NCBI RefSeq assembly: GCF_010730745.1
Contig: NZ_AP022615.1
Location: forward strand, 3,782,001 to 3,846,000
Source of the DNA: Mycobacterium heidelbergense
Lineage (GTDB): Bacteria; Actinomycetota; Actinomycetes; Mycobacteriales; Mycobacteriaceae
DNA: 64,000 nucleotides
Direction: 5' to 3'
The translations under genes were made by a program, and so were the position numbers. Positions within the stretch are counted from its first letter, which is position 1. Every line of letters starts with the position of its first letter. A model generated the notes under the pieces. It did not search any database. It worked only from the letters and a program-made list of their open reading frames with translations, and was not told the origin of the DNA. Below, in pieces: positions 18,310 to 39,260 of this stretch.

Positions 18310-21300
18310 GCGTGGTGCGCTAACTCGGTTGCGGCTCGGCGCGTCCGCCGCGCGCCCATGCGCGACGGCCACCAGTTCGCCCGGCCGACCAGCGCGGCGA
18401 CGGCGGGAACCGTGACGGTGCGCACCAGGAAGGTATCCAGCAAAATTCCCACACCGATCACGAAACCGCCCTGGACCACGGTGCCGATGCTGGAGAACAG
18501 GAGGCCGCACATCGAGGCGGCGAAGATCAGGCCCGCCGCGGTGATCACGCCGCCCGTCGAACCCAGGGTGCGAATGATGCCGTAGCGCATGCTGTGCGGA
18601 GACTCGTCGCGCATGCGCGAGACGAGCAGCATGTTGTAGTCGGCTCCCACCGCGACCAGCACCACGAATGCCAGCGGCGGCACGCTCCAATGCAATTGCT
18701 GGCCGAGGAGGAATTGAAACACCAGAGCGCCGATGCCCACCGCCGACAGATACGAAATGACCACGGAAGCAACCAGATACAGCGGCGCGACGATCGCACG
18801 CAGCAGCGCGATCAAGGTCACGAGCACGACGAGCAGGGTCACCGCGATGATGAACCGGATGTCGTGTTGGTAGTAGTCGCGCGTGTCCTTCAGCCCAACG
18901 GTGTATCCCGCCATCGATACCGTGGCGTCCGCCAACGCGGTATTCGGTTGGGCCCCCCGGGCGGTCGCACCGATCGCGTTGACCTGATCCATGGCTTCGG
19001 TGCTGAACGGATTGAGTTTGGTCTGAACCAGATACCGCACCGAGCGGCCGTCGGGCGAAATGAATACCTTGGCGGCCTGCTGGAATTCCTTGAGGTGCAG
19101 GAGCTGGGACGGGATGTTGAACCCGGCCATCGCCGGTTGTGCCGCATCATGTTTCAGCGACAGCAGGAACGCCGCCGACTCGCTGAGCCCGGCGCCCAGC
19201 TGTTTGACCTGGTCGACGAGTTGAGCCACCGCGTCGGCGACCTGGCGGCTCCCGCCGGCGAACCGGTTGGCGCCGTCCTGCAGCTTGTTCAGGTTCCCCT
19301 GCAGCCCGCCGGGCTGGTCCATCCCCATGGAGCGCAGCACGTTGGTGAGCTTCGCCAGCGCCGCACGCAGGCGGTCCGTCGACGCCTTCAGTGCCCGTTT
19401 GTCCGGGTAGTCCTGCAGTTGGTGGGCCAGGTCGTTGATCGCGTCGAGGTCCCCCTGATCGCGCGCACCGACCAGCTGCTCGAATGTCCCGCGGGTGGCG
19501 CTGCACGACGGATCGGTGTCGCAGACCGGGTTACCCTGCAGCGCCGCCAGCACCGGGCCTATCCAGGCGAACATGTTCTTGGCGGCCGAGAAGTTCCAGC
19601 CCATCGTGTTGCTGAGCGAGTTGACGTGGTCGACGAGTTGGGCGGCGATGTCGACCTCTTTGACCAGCGTGTCGCCGCTGTACTGGTTCTTCACCGAGGA
19701 GAAGGCATTCTCCAGTTCCTGCACGCCGGCAGCGATCTGGCTGACCTGGCCGCGCACGTCGCCGAGGCTGTCGGCCAGCGTGCCGGCCCCTTGGACCAGC
19801 CGGTTGAGGTCGTTGGTGTGGTCGCTGATCAGGGTCGACCCGCCGGCCAGAAAGGTGCCGATGGCGCCCGCCTGATAGGTGGCCCTGAACTGTTCCGGCA
19901 CGTTTCCGGTGGGACGGGTGATGCCGCTGACGGCCGCGATGTTCGGCAATTGGCTGACCCGGTCCGCCATCTGTTCCAAGTCGGCAAGGGCCTGCGGCGT
20001 GCGAAGGTCGTGCGGCGATTGGATAAGGATGTACTCCGGGATGGACTGATTCACGGGGAAATGGCGATCCAGCGCGGCATACCCGAGGGAGCTGGGAGCG
20101 GAAGGCGGCAGGGCCTTGCGATCGTCGTAGTTGTAGCGCACCAGGCCGGCGCAGCTGGCCAGGACGATCAACACCAGCACGCTGGCGACCAGATGGGCTT
20201 TCGGCCGGCGCACGATGCGGATGCCGGAGCGCCGCCAGAACCGGGCGGTCAGTTCGCGCCGCGGCTTGACCCAGCCGCGCGGCCCGGCGAGCACCAGGAT
20301 CGCCGGCAACAACGTCACCGCGGCGAGGAATGCCACGCCGATCCCGATCGCCGACGACACCCCGACCGTCTTGAACACGCCCATTCGGGCGAAGCTGATG
20401 AGCAGAAATGTGATTCCCACGGTGGCGGCGGAGGCGGCGATCACCTTTCCGATCGAGATCATCGCCCGCCGGACCGCCTGGTCGAAATCCGCGCCCGACC
20501 GCAGATGGTCGTGATAGCGGCTGATGAGAAAGACCGCGTAATCCGTTCCGGCGCCGGCCATGATCGCGCTCAGGAACACGATGGACTGGTTCGAGACGCC
20601 CGAGCCGGTCAGCTGGGAGTAGCCCGCCACCACCGCCTGCGCGATCACCAGGGACAACCCGATCGTCAGCAACGGCAGCAGCATGGTGACGGCGCTGCGG
20701 TACACCATCAGCAGGACGATGAGCACCGCGACGGCGATCGCCAGCTCGATCGGCATCCGGTCCCGATCGCCCGCGACCGTGAGGTCGGCGACGGTCGCCG
20801 CGGGCCCGGTGAGGTGTGCGGTGAGATGCGTTCCGGCGGGGGCCTGTGTCAGGGCGTGTTTGACGATGTCGCCGATCCGGTTGAAGGCGGCGTAGGACCG
20901 TGGGGTGCCCAACTCGCCCGCAACGCCGACCGGCAGCACCCACGCCTGGTGGTCTTCGCTGGTCACGACCGAGCGCAGGGGCGGCGTGCTGAGGAAATCC
21001 TGCACCATCACGACATCTCGCGTGTCCTGGCGCAGCGCGTCCACCACGTTGCGGTAGGCGGCTTCGTCGGCGGGGCCCAGCCCTCGCGGGGATTTGTCGT
21101 CCGTCAGGACCACCAACAGGAGGTCTTCCGAGCCCGATTCGTGAAACGCCTCGGTCATCTTTCGGGCGGTGACGCTCGACGGCGCGTCGCTGGGCAAGAT
21201 GGCGAGCGGATGCTTCTGGGCCATCTCGCCCAGGGAGGGGAGTGTCAGCGGCAGGGCGACCGCAACCGCGACCCAGAGCCCTATCACCGCCCAGGGCCAC

Positions 21301-21329
21301 CGCACCACGAAATCGGCTAGCCGTCGCAT
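18306..21329 (-). CDS. mmpL10: MmpL10-type RND lipid transporter, TPP locus
   Basis: ATG 21329 gives 1007 residues and starts with MRRLADFVVRWPW, a normal MmpL N-terminus; the 11 extra codons upstream are unlikely. Two RND halves are seen, each with a periplasmic domain, and the essential helix-4 motif AGTDYAVFLISRYHDHLRSG plus its second-half counterpart AVGADYNMLLVSRMRDE. No mmpS is attached directly. In TPP-producing mycobacteria MmpL10 exports the diacyltrehalose precursor across the inner membrane. It is 54 nt downstream of papA3 and overlaps the PE-type gene. Confidence 0.9.
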   Translation of the reverse strand: MRRLADFVVRWPWAVIGLWVAVAVALPLTLPSLGEMAQKHPLAILPSDAPSSVTARKMTEAFHESGSEDLLLVVLTDDKSPRGLGPADEAAYRNVVDALRQDTRDVVMVQDFLSTPPLRSVVTSEDHQAWVLPVGVAGELGTPRSYAAFNRIGDIVKHALTQAPAGTHLTAHLTGPAATVADLTVAGDRDRMPIELAIAVAVLIVLLMVYRSAVTMLLPLLTIGLSLVIAQAVVAGYSQLTGSGVSNQSIVFLSAIMAGAGTDYAVFLISRYHDHLRSGADFDQAVRRAMISIGKVIAASAATVGITFLLISFARMGVFKTVGVSSAIGIGVAFLAAVTLLPAILVLAGPRGWVKPRRELTARFWRRSGIRIVRRPKAHLVASVLVLIVLASCAGLVRYNYDDRKALPPSAPSSLGYAALDRHFPVNQSIPEYILIQSPHDLRTPQALADLEQMADRVSQLPNIAAVSGITRPTGNVPEQFRATYQAGAIGTFLAGGSTLISDHTNDLNRLVQGAGTLADSLGDVRGQVSQIAAGVQELENAFSSVKNQYSGDTLVKEVDIAAQLVDHVNSLSNTMGWNFSAAKNMFAWIGPVLAALQGNPVCDTDPSCSATRGTFEQLVGARDQGDLDAINDLAHQLQDYPDKRALKASTDRLRAALAKLTNVLRSMGMDQPGGLQGNLNKLQDGANRFAGGSRQVADAVAQLVDQVKQLGAGLSESAAFLLSLKHDAAQPAMAGFNIPSQLLHLKEFQQAAKVFISPDGRSVRYLVQTKLNPFSTEAMDQVNAIGATARGAQPNTALADATVSMAGYTVGLKDTRDYYQHDIRFIIAVTLLVVLVTLIALLRAIVAPLYLVASVVISYLSAVGIGALVFQFLLGQQLHWSVPPLAFVVLVAVGADYNMLLVSRMRDESPHSMRYGIIRTLGSTGGVITAAGLIFAASMCGLLFSSIGTVVQGGFVIGVGILLDTFLVRTVTVPAVAALVGRANWWPSRMGARRTRRAATELAHHA

Positions 21330-21383
21330 ATCGCCCTCACCCCAGCACCCCGAGCCATTCACGAGCCATCGAACTACCCCACG

Positions 21384-22805
21384 CTACGCAACGCGTCCCC
21401 AATGCCCGCTGTCGGCGACCCGCACGCATACGGATTTCATCGCCTCCACGTAGCGGAGAACCGATTTCTGGGCGACCGGATTGTCGGGATACATGATCGC
21501 CATTGCCGTGCCCTCCCCGTACCGAAAGAGATAGCTGGTCAATTGATAGGAATACCGGCCGTCAGAGTAGATCCCGATGTTGTTCGCAAGGCCCAGTTCG
21601 GCCGCCGCGAGGACAGCGTTGAGCGGGGCGGCGCCGCCATGCAAAAAGTTCGTCACCAGAAAATCTGGCTGTGGCCAACTCAACCACGGCGCCAGCTCCA
21701 GTACGCGGTAGTACGGCACCTTCGCCAAGTCCAGACCCGAATCGAAGGACGCCTGCGCCGCCCACGCGGCATCGCCGAAAGAGGCCGCGGCTATTGGCAC
21801 GGTGATCGGGACCAGGCCGGTAAACCAGCCCTGCGTCATAAAATTATCCGTCGTTCTGCGCGTATCCCGTGGAGTGAGGCCGTAATACGTGAGAGCGCCC
21901 GTGAACTCGTGCTCCACCAGGGCGATGCAGGCGAACAAGCCGCCGATGAAGCGCGCGCCGGCCGCTGTGCAGGCCGATTCGAACCGCTCCGTCTGTTCCG
22001 CGTCCATCAGGAGTTCGGAGACCATGTCACTGTCACTCGGTTCCAACGGGTTACCCAGCGGGAGTGGGAATTCAGGAAAGCCGCCATTGTTGTTTTCGGC
22101 GAAGTCAATCCACGCGCGTACCTCAGGCGAATCCACGGTCAGCGTCGACGTGTACTGGCGTTCACGGGCGCAGAAATCGTCGAAGCTGCCGGCATCGGGA
22201 AGCGCAAGGGGTTCGCCGCCTCCGCTCAACGCCGCATACATTCCGTTGGCCTCCAGCATCGTGGTGCCGATCAACGTCGCGTCCCCGTGGACATGATCCA
22301 TGGCGGCAAAGAAGGTGAAGCGGCCCTCGCTCTGGATGATCCCGAAGGTGAAGCAGCCCCACTCCAGCGGATTCGGTATGGCCACGACATGGGCGCGTAT
22401 TTCGTCAACCGTCATGTCGCCGTGCTCGATCGGCGTGAATTCGATGTCGGCGGGGTCGCTGACGGTGTGCCTGACGAACTCGCCGTTACCGGTGCGCTCG
22501 AACCAACTGCGGAACGTGTCATGCCGACGCAGGTACGCGTTGACGGCGTGATCCATGGCGGCGATATCACAGCGGCCGGGCACCTCACAGGTGGCGATGA
22601 TCTGCCGTGAAAAGTCCAGCCCCGCGGCCGTCCGTTCGTGATAGTTACGAAGGTGTTGGCGCTGCATGTAGCTGACCGGCACGGAACTGGCCGGCGCCCG
22701 TCGGACCTTTTCGGCGGCCGCGGCCGTCGGGTGCCAGGAGATCACCGATCCTGGGGTCGGCGTCCAATCACCGAGCGAGCCGATCGTAATTTTCCCGATG
22801 CGCAA
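21384..22805 (-). CDS. papA3: Polyketide-associated acyltransferase, TPP locus
   Basis: This 473-residue condensation-domain acyltransferase has the HxxxD active-site motif in MDHVHGDATLIG (about residue 168). The start is a TTG at 22805, preceded by GGGGAGAAAGA; no nearby ATG fits the conserved N-terminus MRIGKITIGSLGDW. PapA3-type enzymes esterify trehalose with PKS-derived acyl chains to give diacyltrehaloses. It is divergent from the PKS with a 315-bp shared promoter region and leads the mmpL10-PE-fadD23 run. Confidence 0.9.
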   Translation of the reverse strand: MRIGKITIGSLGDWTPTPGSVISWHPTAAAAEKVRRAPASSVPVSYMQRQHLRNYHERTAAGLDFSRQIIATCEVPGRCDIAAMDHAVNAYLRRHDTFRSWFERTGNGEFVRHTVSDPADIEFTPIEHGDMTVDEIRAHVVAIPNPLEWGCFTFGIIQSEGRFTFFAAMDHVHGDATLIGTTMLEANGMYAALSGGGEPLALPDAGSFDDFCARERQYTSTLTVDSPEVRAWIDFAENNNGGFPEFPLPLGNPLEPSDSDMVSELLMDAEQTERFESACTAAGARFIGGLFACIALVEHEFTGALTYYGLTPRDTRRTTDNFMTQGWFTGLVPITVPIAAASFGDAAWAAQASFDSGLDLAKVPYYRVLELAPWLSWPQPDFLVTNFLHGGAAPLNAVLAAAELGLANNIGIYSDGRYSYQLTSYLFRYGEGTAMAIMYPDNPVAQKSVLRYVEAMKSVCVRVADSGHWGRVA

Positions 22806-23120
22806 TCTTTCTCCCCGGTCTGGACAGCTGCAGTTCGGCCGGCCCCACGATCGACGATACCTGCGCGCCGCGGTGCCCCGAACGACCCACAGTTGTCATA
22901 CTTGGCATCGGAGGTGATTCGGCTTAGGGCAACCGGGCCGGGCATGTGTACATTCGCGATCACGGTCGCTGGAGGCAGTACACCGGGGGGAGTTCGGCCA
23001 GGTCTGGTCCGGGGTATGTGCGATGAGCGGCCTACGACGTGATTCGTAGCTACCGCGGCCCGGTGCCGCGAGGGCCGCGGGCATCCAACCTTCGCCGACC
23101 GAAACAGGGAGGACAACGGC
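22806..23120. promoter_or_regulatory. Divergent promoter region between papA3 and the PKS
   Basis: This 315-bp gene-free region must hold the promoters of both arms of the TPP locus. The PKS ribosome site GGGAGGA is at its right end and the papA3 site GGGGAG at its left. I see no convincing -35/-10 pair or operator repeat. Confidence 0.5.
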
Positions 23121-34268
<11,148 letters not shown>

Positions 34269-34340
34269 TGCCGGCGGTCAGCCGGCGATGTTGAACGCCG
34301 AGATGACCTCGGCGGACAGTTCCGCAAACCCGGCCATGCG

Positions 34341-35456
34341 CTAGAGCCTGGCCAGGTCGTAGTCGGCGACGTGGTCGGCGAGCACCCGCAGGTGGTCCTG
34401 CGACGAGCCCAGCGTGTGTTCGATCGCGGTGAGCCGGGCGGCGTAGTGGCCCACAGGATATTCGGCGGTCATGCCGATGCCGCCGTGCATCTGGATCGAC
34501 TCCTGCGCGATATGCCGGCCGGACCGGCCGACCTGCAACTTGGCCCGTGACGCGATCACCGGGTCGAGGTTGCCGTCGGCGATCGACATCGCGGCGTACA
34601 GGCTCATGCTGCGGGCTAATTCGAGCGACACGTACATGTCGGCCGCCCGCTGGGTGAGCGCCTGGAACTTGTTGAGCGTGACGCCGAATTGCTTGCGGGT
34701 CTTGAGGTAGTCGGTGGTCAGGCGCAGCGCTTCCTCCATCGCGCCGACGGCCTCGGCGCACAACGCCGACTGGATGCGGACGATGGCGTCTCGGATGGCG
34801 GGGGAGGCGTCTCGGACGTCCACCGCGTCGCCCAGCGGCTCGGCGGGCGCGGAATCCAGGTCGATCTGGGCGCCGCGCTGCCCGTCGAACGTCGGGTAGG
34901 GGCGCCTGTTCACGGCCTCACCCTCGACCAGGAACAGCCCGGTGCCGCCGTCCGGCAACGCGGCGCTGACCACCAGCGCGTCGGCGCAGTCGCCGGCCAG
35001 GACCGGGTTCTTGGTTCCGCTCAGGGTCCACGAATCGCCGTGCCGCACAGCGCGAGTCGTGACCTCGGGGGTCGGCTTCCGGTGACCGGTCTCCAGGTGG
35101 GCGAACGCGAGCAATCTTTGACCCGCCGCGACCTCGTCCAGCAGCTGCTTTTGCGCGTCGCTGCCGTGTTCGGCGATCAGCGCCCCGGGCGCAAGGGCGG
35201 CGTGCACGACGGGTTCGGGCGCCAGCCGCCGCCCGATCTCGGTGAGCACCACCATGATTTCGATCTGGCCCGCCTCGTCCGGCTCGAACCCGAGGCTCAG
35301 GATCCCGGTGTCGGCGAGCTGGCCCCAGACGTCACGGCTCCAACCCAGATCGGTCTCGATGATCTTGTTGCGGCTTTCCGGGTCGTACGTGCGTGACAGG
35401 AGGTCGCGGGTGGTGTCGCGGAGCAGGGCCTGCTCGTCGCTCAGCTGAAAGTCCAT
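34341..35456 (-). CDS. Acyl-CoA dehydrogenase (second of a pair)
   Basis: ATG 35456 (MDFQLSDEQALLRDTT) gives 371 residues, the usual family size; the frame extends upstream without a better start. The ACAD fold is supported by LAFAHLETGHR, the C-terminal GRSGRHIAQESIQMHGGIGMTAEYPVGH and the FAD-contacting GSQDHLR region. It follows the other dehydrogenase gene by 7 nt. Adjacent unequal ACAD genes in mycobacteria often encode alpha2beta2 enzymes with one active site per pair, as in steroid side-chain oxidation. The substrate is unknown. It is convergent with the PKS. Confidence 0.85.
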   Translation of the reverse strand: MDFQLSDEQALLRDTTRDLLSRTYDPESRNKIIETDLGWSRDVWGQLADTGILSLGFEPDEAGQIEIMVVLTEIGRRLAPEPVVHAALAPGALIAEHGSDAQKQLLDEVAAGQRLLAFAHLETGHRKPTPEVTTRAVRHGDSWTLSGTKNPVLAGDCADALVVSAALPDGGTGLFLVEGEAVNRRPYPTFDGQRGAQIDLDSAPAEPLGDAVDVRDASPAIRDAIVRIQSALCAEAVGAMEEALRLTTDYLKTRKQFGVTLNKFQALTQRAADMYVSLELARSMSLYAAMSIADGNLDPVIASRAKLQVGRSGRHIAQESIQMHGGIGMTAEYPVGHYAARLTAIEHTLGSSQDHLRVLADHVADYDLARL

Positions 35457-35463
35457 GGCTGCC

Positions 35464-36621
35464 TCACAATCCCAGGATGGTGGACGCGATGATGTTGCGC
35501 TGCACCTCGTTGCTGCCGCCGTAGATCGAGGTCTTGCGATAGTTGAGATAGCGCGGGGCGCTGGATTGGGCCCAGGGGGGTGACGCGATGTCACCGTCGC
35601 CGATGGGTAAGGCGTCGGGCCCGGCGACCTCGACGAGCAGCTCGGTGGCGATCTGCTGCAACTGGCTGCCGCGCATCTTGAGCACCGACGAGGCCGGGCT
35701 CGGCTTACCGTTCGCGGAGTCGGTGGTCACCCGGGACTGCGTGAGTTCCAGTGCCAGCACCTCGTTTTCGGCCTCGGCCAGGCGCGCCGCGAACAAGGGG
35801 TCGTCCAGTAGCCCGGTCTGCCTGGCGCGCTTTTTCACCTCGGCGAGGCGGACCTTGGTCCGGCCCACCCCGGCGATGCCGGTGCGCTCGTTGCCCAGCA
35901 GGAACTTCGCGTACGTCCAGCCCTGGTTCTCTTGCCCCACAAGCTGATTGGCCGGCACCCGAACGTCGGAGAAGAACACCTCGTTGACCTCGCGGCCGCC
36001 GTCGATCGTCTTGATCGGCCGCAGGCTGATGCCCGGCGTCGCCATGTCGATCAGCACAAACGAGATGCCGGCCTGGCGCTTGGGTGCCTGCGGGTCGGTG
36101 CGCACCAGGCAGAAGATCCAGTCCGCGTACTGACCCAGCGTCGTCCAGGTCTTCTGCCCGTTGACGACGTAGCTGTCGCCGTCCCGCACGGCGGTGGTGC
36201 GCAGCGAGGCGAGGTCGGAGCCCGCTTCCGGCTCGGAGAAGCCCTGGCACCACCAGATGTCGATGCTGGCCGTGGGGGGAAGGAAGCGCCGCTTGAGCTC
36301 CTGGGACCCGAATTCGGCGATCACCGGTCCGACCATCTTGGCGTTGAAGTTCAGCGGCTCCGGGACGCACGCCAACTGCATCTCGTCGGCCCAGATCTGA
36401 TGCTGCGTGGGCGTCCAGTCCCTGCCGCCCCATTCGACCGGCCAGTTCGGCACCGCCAGCCCGTGGTCGTTGAGGATCTTGTGGCTGGTGACGATCTGGT
36501 CGCGGGACAGCGATGAGCCCTGACGCACCAGCTCGCGGAGCTCCTCGGGGATCTGGGTGGTGTAGAAGGCGCGAAGCTCGTCGCGGAAGGCGGCTTCCTC
36601 GGGCGTGAGCGCCAGTTGCAT
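35464..36621 (-). CDS. Acyl-CoA dehydrogenase (first of a pair)
   Basis: This 385-residue protein starts at ATG 36621 with AGGAGG upstream. Typical ACAD features are the flavin-binding GFSEPEAGSDLASLRTTAVR, the following NGQKTWTTLGQYADW, and a C-terminal TSIYGGSNEVQRNIIA stretch that binds FAD/CoA. It is probably co-transcribed and may be co-assembled with the shorter dehydrogenase after it. Neither gene belongs to the M. tuberculosis degV-comEA interval, so the pair appears to be part of the accessory insertion. Confidence 0.88.
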   Translation of the reverse strand: MQLALTPEEAAFRDELRAFYTTQIPEELRELVRQGSSLSRDQIVTSHKILNDHGLAVPNWPVEWGGRDWTPTQHQIWADEMQLACVPEPLNFNAKMVGPVIAEFGSQELKRRFLPPTASIDIWWCQGFSEPEAGSDLASLRTTAVRDGDSYVVNGQKTWTTLGQYADWIFCLVRTDPQAPKRQAGISFVLIDMATPGISLRPIKTIDGGREVNEVFFSDVRVPANQLVGQENQGWTYAKFLLGNERTGIAGVGRTKVRLAEVKKRARQTGLLDDPLFAARLAEAENEVLALELTQSRVTTDSANGKPSPASSVLKMRGSQLQQIATELLVEVAGPDALPIGDGDIASPPWAQSSAPRYLNYRKTSIYGGSNEVQRNIIASTILGL

Positions 36622-36817
36622 GGCAGCCTCCTGTCGTCTGGGGGCGAGCGTGGCGACCCGCTGCGGACGGGTCGTCCGGCCCCGGTGAGTGGCTCCGGCT
36701 TCCATCTTGACCCATCCCGGGCGGCGCTTGTGCACAGCCTCGGATTAGTCCACACGCGGGCGTCGCGACGCCGTTTCGCGGCCCGTTGGGGAGGGCCGGC
36801 GCGCCTACGGTCGGCCC

Positions 36818-37669
36818 ATGCGAACAGAACTCCCCGCCGAGCGACTGCACCGACGGCTCGGTGCCGACCCGGATGCCGATTCGCGCGCCGACGCCGCGGG
36901 CGAACCGGAAGAACCGGACGGTGCCCCGGAGCACGACCAGAACTCGCTGTTGCCGCGGTGGCTTCCCGATGCGTCGCCGAGCCGGGGCTGGGTGGCCAGG
37001 GTGCGCGCCGATCCCGGCCGCGCCGGTGCCATCGCGCTGGCGGTCGTGGCCGCCCTCGCGGTGCTGGTCACGGTGTTCACCCTGCTGCGCGACCGGCCCG
37101 CGCCGGTGATGTCGGCCAAGCTCCCGCCGGTCGAAAAGGCGTTCACCGCAAGCCCCAGGCCGTCGGCGAATCCCGCCCAACCGGTGGTGGCCAGCGTGGT
37201 CGGCCTGGTGCACACCCCCGGGCTGGTCACCCTGGCGCCCGGCGCGCGCGTCGCCGATGCGCTGCAGGCCGCCGGGGGCCCGGTGAACGGCGCCGACACC
37301 ATCGGGCTGAACATGGCCCGCCCGGTCGGCGACGGCGAGCAGATCGTCGTCGGGCTTGCTCCCGCCCCGGGGCAGCCGACGGCGCTGGGCAGCTCGGTGG
37401 CCTCCGGTTCGGCGCCGGCATCCGGGGCGCCGCGACCGGCGGGGCCGGGGTCGGGGGCGGTGAAGCCGAAGGCGGCCGGGGCGCTCGACCTGAACACCGC
37501 GACGGCGGAGCAGTTGGACGCCCTGCCCGGGGTGGGACCGGTCACCGCCGCCGCGATCGTGGCGTGGCGGCAGGCCAACGGCAAGTTCACCAGCGTCGAC
37601 CAACTCGCCGACGTCGACGGCATCGGTCCGGCGCGCCTGGACAAACTGCGCAGCCTGGTCCGTGTCTGA
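36818..37669 (+). CDS. comEA: ComEA-like DNA-binding protein
   Basis: The 283-residue protein has a charged cytoplasmic N-terminus, one transmembrane helix (about residues 68-88, AGAIALAVVAALAVLVTVF), an SLBB-like domain (about 125-180) and two C-terminal helix-hairpin-helix motifs (LPGVGPVTAAAIVAWR and DGIGPARLDKLR). In competent bacteria ComEA binds incoming double-stranded DNA outside the membrane. It is followed 5 nt later by comEC. It corresponds to Rv2415c. Natural transformation is not established in mycobacteria. Confidence 0.93.
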   Translation: MRTELPAERLHRRLGADPDADSRADAAGEPEEPDGAPEHDQNSLLPRWLPDASPSRGWVARVRADPGRAGAIALAVVAALAVLVTVFTLLRDRPAPVMSAKLPPVEKAFTASPRPSANPAQPVVASVVGLVHTPGLVTLAPGARVADALQAAGGPVNGADTIGLNMARPVGDGEQIVVGLAPAPGQPTALGSSVASGSAPASGAPRPAGPGSGAVKPKAAGALDLNTATAEQLDALPGVGPVTAAAIVAWRQANGKFTSVDQLADVDGIGPARLDKLRSLVRV

Positions 37670-37674
37670 CACCG

Positions 37675-39234
37675 GTGCACCACCCGGGCCACGCCGAATC
37701 GGCGCCCGCGCACCTCGATGCGCGGCTGGTTCCGGCCGCGCTCACCAGCTGGTTGGTCACCGCCGCCGGGATCTACTGGCCGGTCGGCCGGGCGCTGGCG
37801 TCGTGCGGTGTGGCGCTGGTCGCCGCCGCGGCCGCGCTGGTGTGCTGTGCGGCGCGCCGGCCCGGGCGAGCCCGGCGGCTGCCGGGGATCGGCGCCGGCT
37901 TGGCCGCGGTCGGCGTCGTGGGCGCGGGGTTTGGGCTCGCGATCGCGTTGCGGGCCGACGCGGTGGGTCGCCATCCGATCACCGCGGCGTTCGGAACGGT
38001 CGTCCCGGTGACGGTCACCCCCACCGAGAGCGCGGTGTCGGTGGGCCAGGGCCGGCTGATGTTTCGCGCCACCCTGCGGCGCCTGCGCGCCGACGAGATG
38101 TCCGGCCGGGTCGTCGTTTTCGCGCGGGCGTCGGACTTCGGCGACATGATGGTGGGCCAGCCGGTCCGGTTCACCGCGCGCGTCAACCGCCCGGCCCGCC
38201 GTGACCTCACGGTCGCGGTGCTCAACGCGTCGGGCCGGCCGACCATGGGCACCGCCGGCGCGGCGCAGCGGGCCGCTCACGCCGTGCGCGGCCGGTTCGC
38301 CGCGGCCGCTCGCGAGACCCTGCCCGCCGGCCGGGCCGCGATGCTGCCCGCGCTGGTCCTCGGGGACACCTCGGCGGTGGCGGCCGAGACCGGCCGCGAC
38401 TTTCGCGCGGCGGGCATGACGCACCTGATGGCGGTATCGGGGGCCAACGTCACGATCGTGTGCGGGGCGGTGCTGTTCTCGGCCCGGTTGATCGGCCCGC
38501 GCGCCGCCGTCGCGCTGGCCGCGGTGGCGTTGGTGGCGTTCGTCATCGTCGTGCAGCCGACGGCGAGCGTGCTGCGGGCGGCCGTGATGGGCGCGATCGC
38601 GTTGGCGGGCATGCTGTCTTCGCGTCGGAGGCAGGCGATTCCGGCCCTATCGGCCACGGTCTTGGTCCTGATGGCCGTCGCCCCGCAGCTGGCCGTCGAC
38701 GTGGGATTCGCGCTGTCCGTGCTGGCGACGGCGGCCCTGGTCGTCATCGCGCCGGCCTGGTCACGCCGCCTGGTCGGCCGGGGCTGGCCCAGGCCGCTGG
38801 CCGACGCGCTCGCGGTCGCGTGGGCCGCGCACGTGGTGACCGCCCCGCTGGTCGCCGGCATTTCGGGCCGGGTCAGCATGGTCGCCGCCGCGGCCAATCT
38901 CGCCGTGGCACCCGTGATAGCGCCGATCACCGTGCTGGGCAGCGCGGCGGCCGTGTTGTGCCCGTTGTGGCCGGCCGGGGCGCAGCTGTTGATCCGCTTC
39001 ACCGGGCCGGAGCTGTGGTGGGTGTTGAGCGTCGCGAAATGGGCGGCCGGTGTGCCCGCGGCGACGGTGCCCGTCCCCGAAGGCGTGCCCGGTGTCGTGG
39101 TCGTCGCGTGCGCCACGGCGCTGGTGGTTGTGCTGTGGCGGTGGCGGTCCTTTCGGGCCGTCGCGGGGCCGGCCGCGATGGTGGGCGCCGGCTGCCTGAT
39201 CGCCTGGTCGCTGTCCGGGCTGGTCGGCCCGTAG
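37675..39234 (+). CDS. comEC: ComEC/Rec2-family membrane channel, lacking the MBL domain
   Basis: The likely start is GTG 37675, right after comEA; the reading frame is open far upstream but that part is a shadow. The protein has 519 residues with some ten hydrophobic helices, including the competence-domain signature GMTHLMAVSGANVTIVCGAV near residue 250. The C-terminal metallo-beta-lactamase domain of full-length ComEC is absent, as in the M. tuberculosis orthologue Rv2414c. It would form the channel for single-stranded DNA in a competence system. Confidence 0.9.
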   Translation: MHHPGHAESAPAHLDARLVPAALTSWLVTAAGIYWPVGRALASCGVALVAAAAALVCCAARRPGRARRLPGIGAGLAAVGVVGAGFGLAIALRADAVGRHPITAAFGTVVPVTVTPTESAVSVGQGRLMFRATLRRLRADEMSGRVVVFARASDFGDMMVGQPVRFTARVNRPARRDLTVAVLNASGRPTMGTAGAAQRAAHAVRGRFAAAARETLPAGRAAMLPALVLGDTSAVAAETGRDFRAAGMTHLMAVSGANVTIVCGAVLFSARLIGPRAAVALAAVALVAFVIVVQPTASVLRAAVMGAIALAGMLSSRRRQAIPALSATVLVLMAVAPQLAVDVGFALSVLATAALVVIAPAWSRRLVGRGWPRPLADALAVAWAAHVVTAPLVAGISGRVSMVAAAANLAVAPVIAPITVLGSAAAVLCPLWPAGAQLLIRFTGPELWWVLSVAKWAAGVPAATVPVPEGVPGVVVVACATALVVVLWRWRSFRAVAGPAAMVGAGCLIAWSLSGLVGP

Positions 39235-39260
39235 TCAGACGCACGTGACACCATCGTGGG

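Noticed and set aside
18594..21320. 908-codon plus-strand frame opposite mmpL10
   Set aside because: Composition is that of a shadow (Arg, Gln, His-rich); the minus strand encodes an intact MmpL.
36818..39234. Complete DNA uptake (competence) system
   Set aside because: Only comEA and an MBL-lacking comEC are present, with no pseudopilus or DprA genes in the window.
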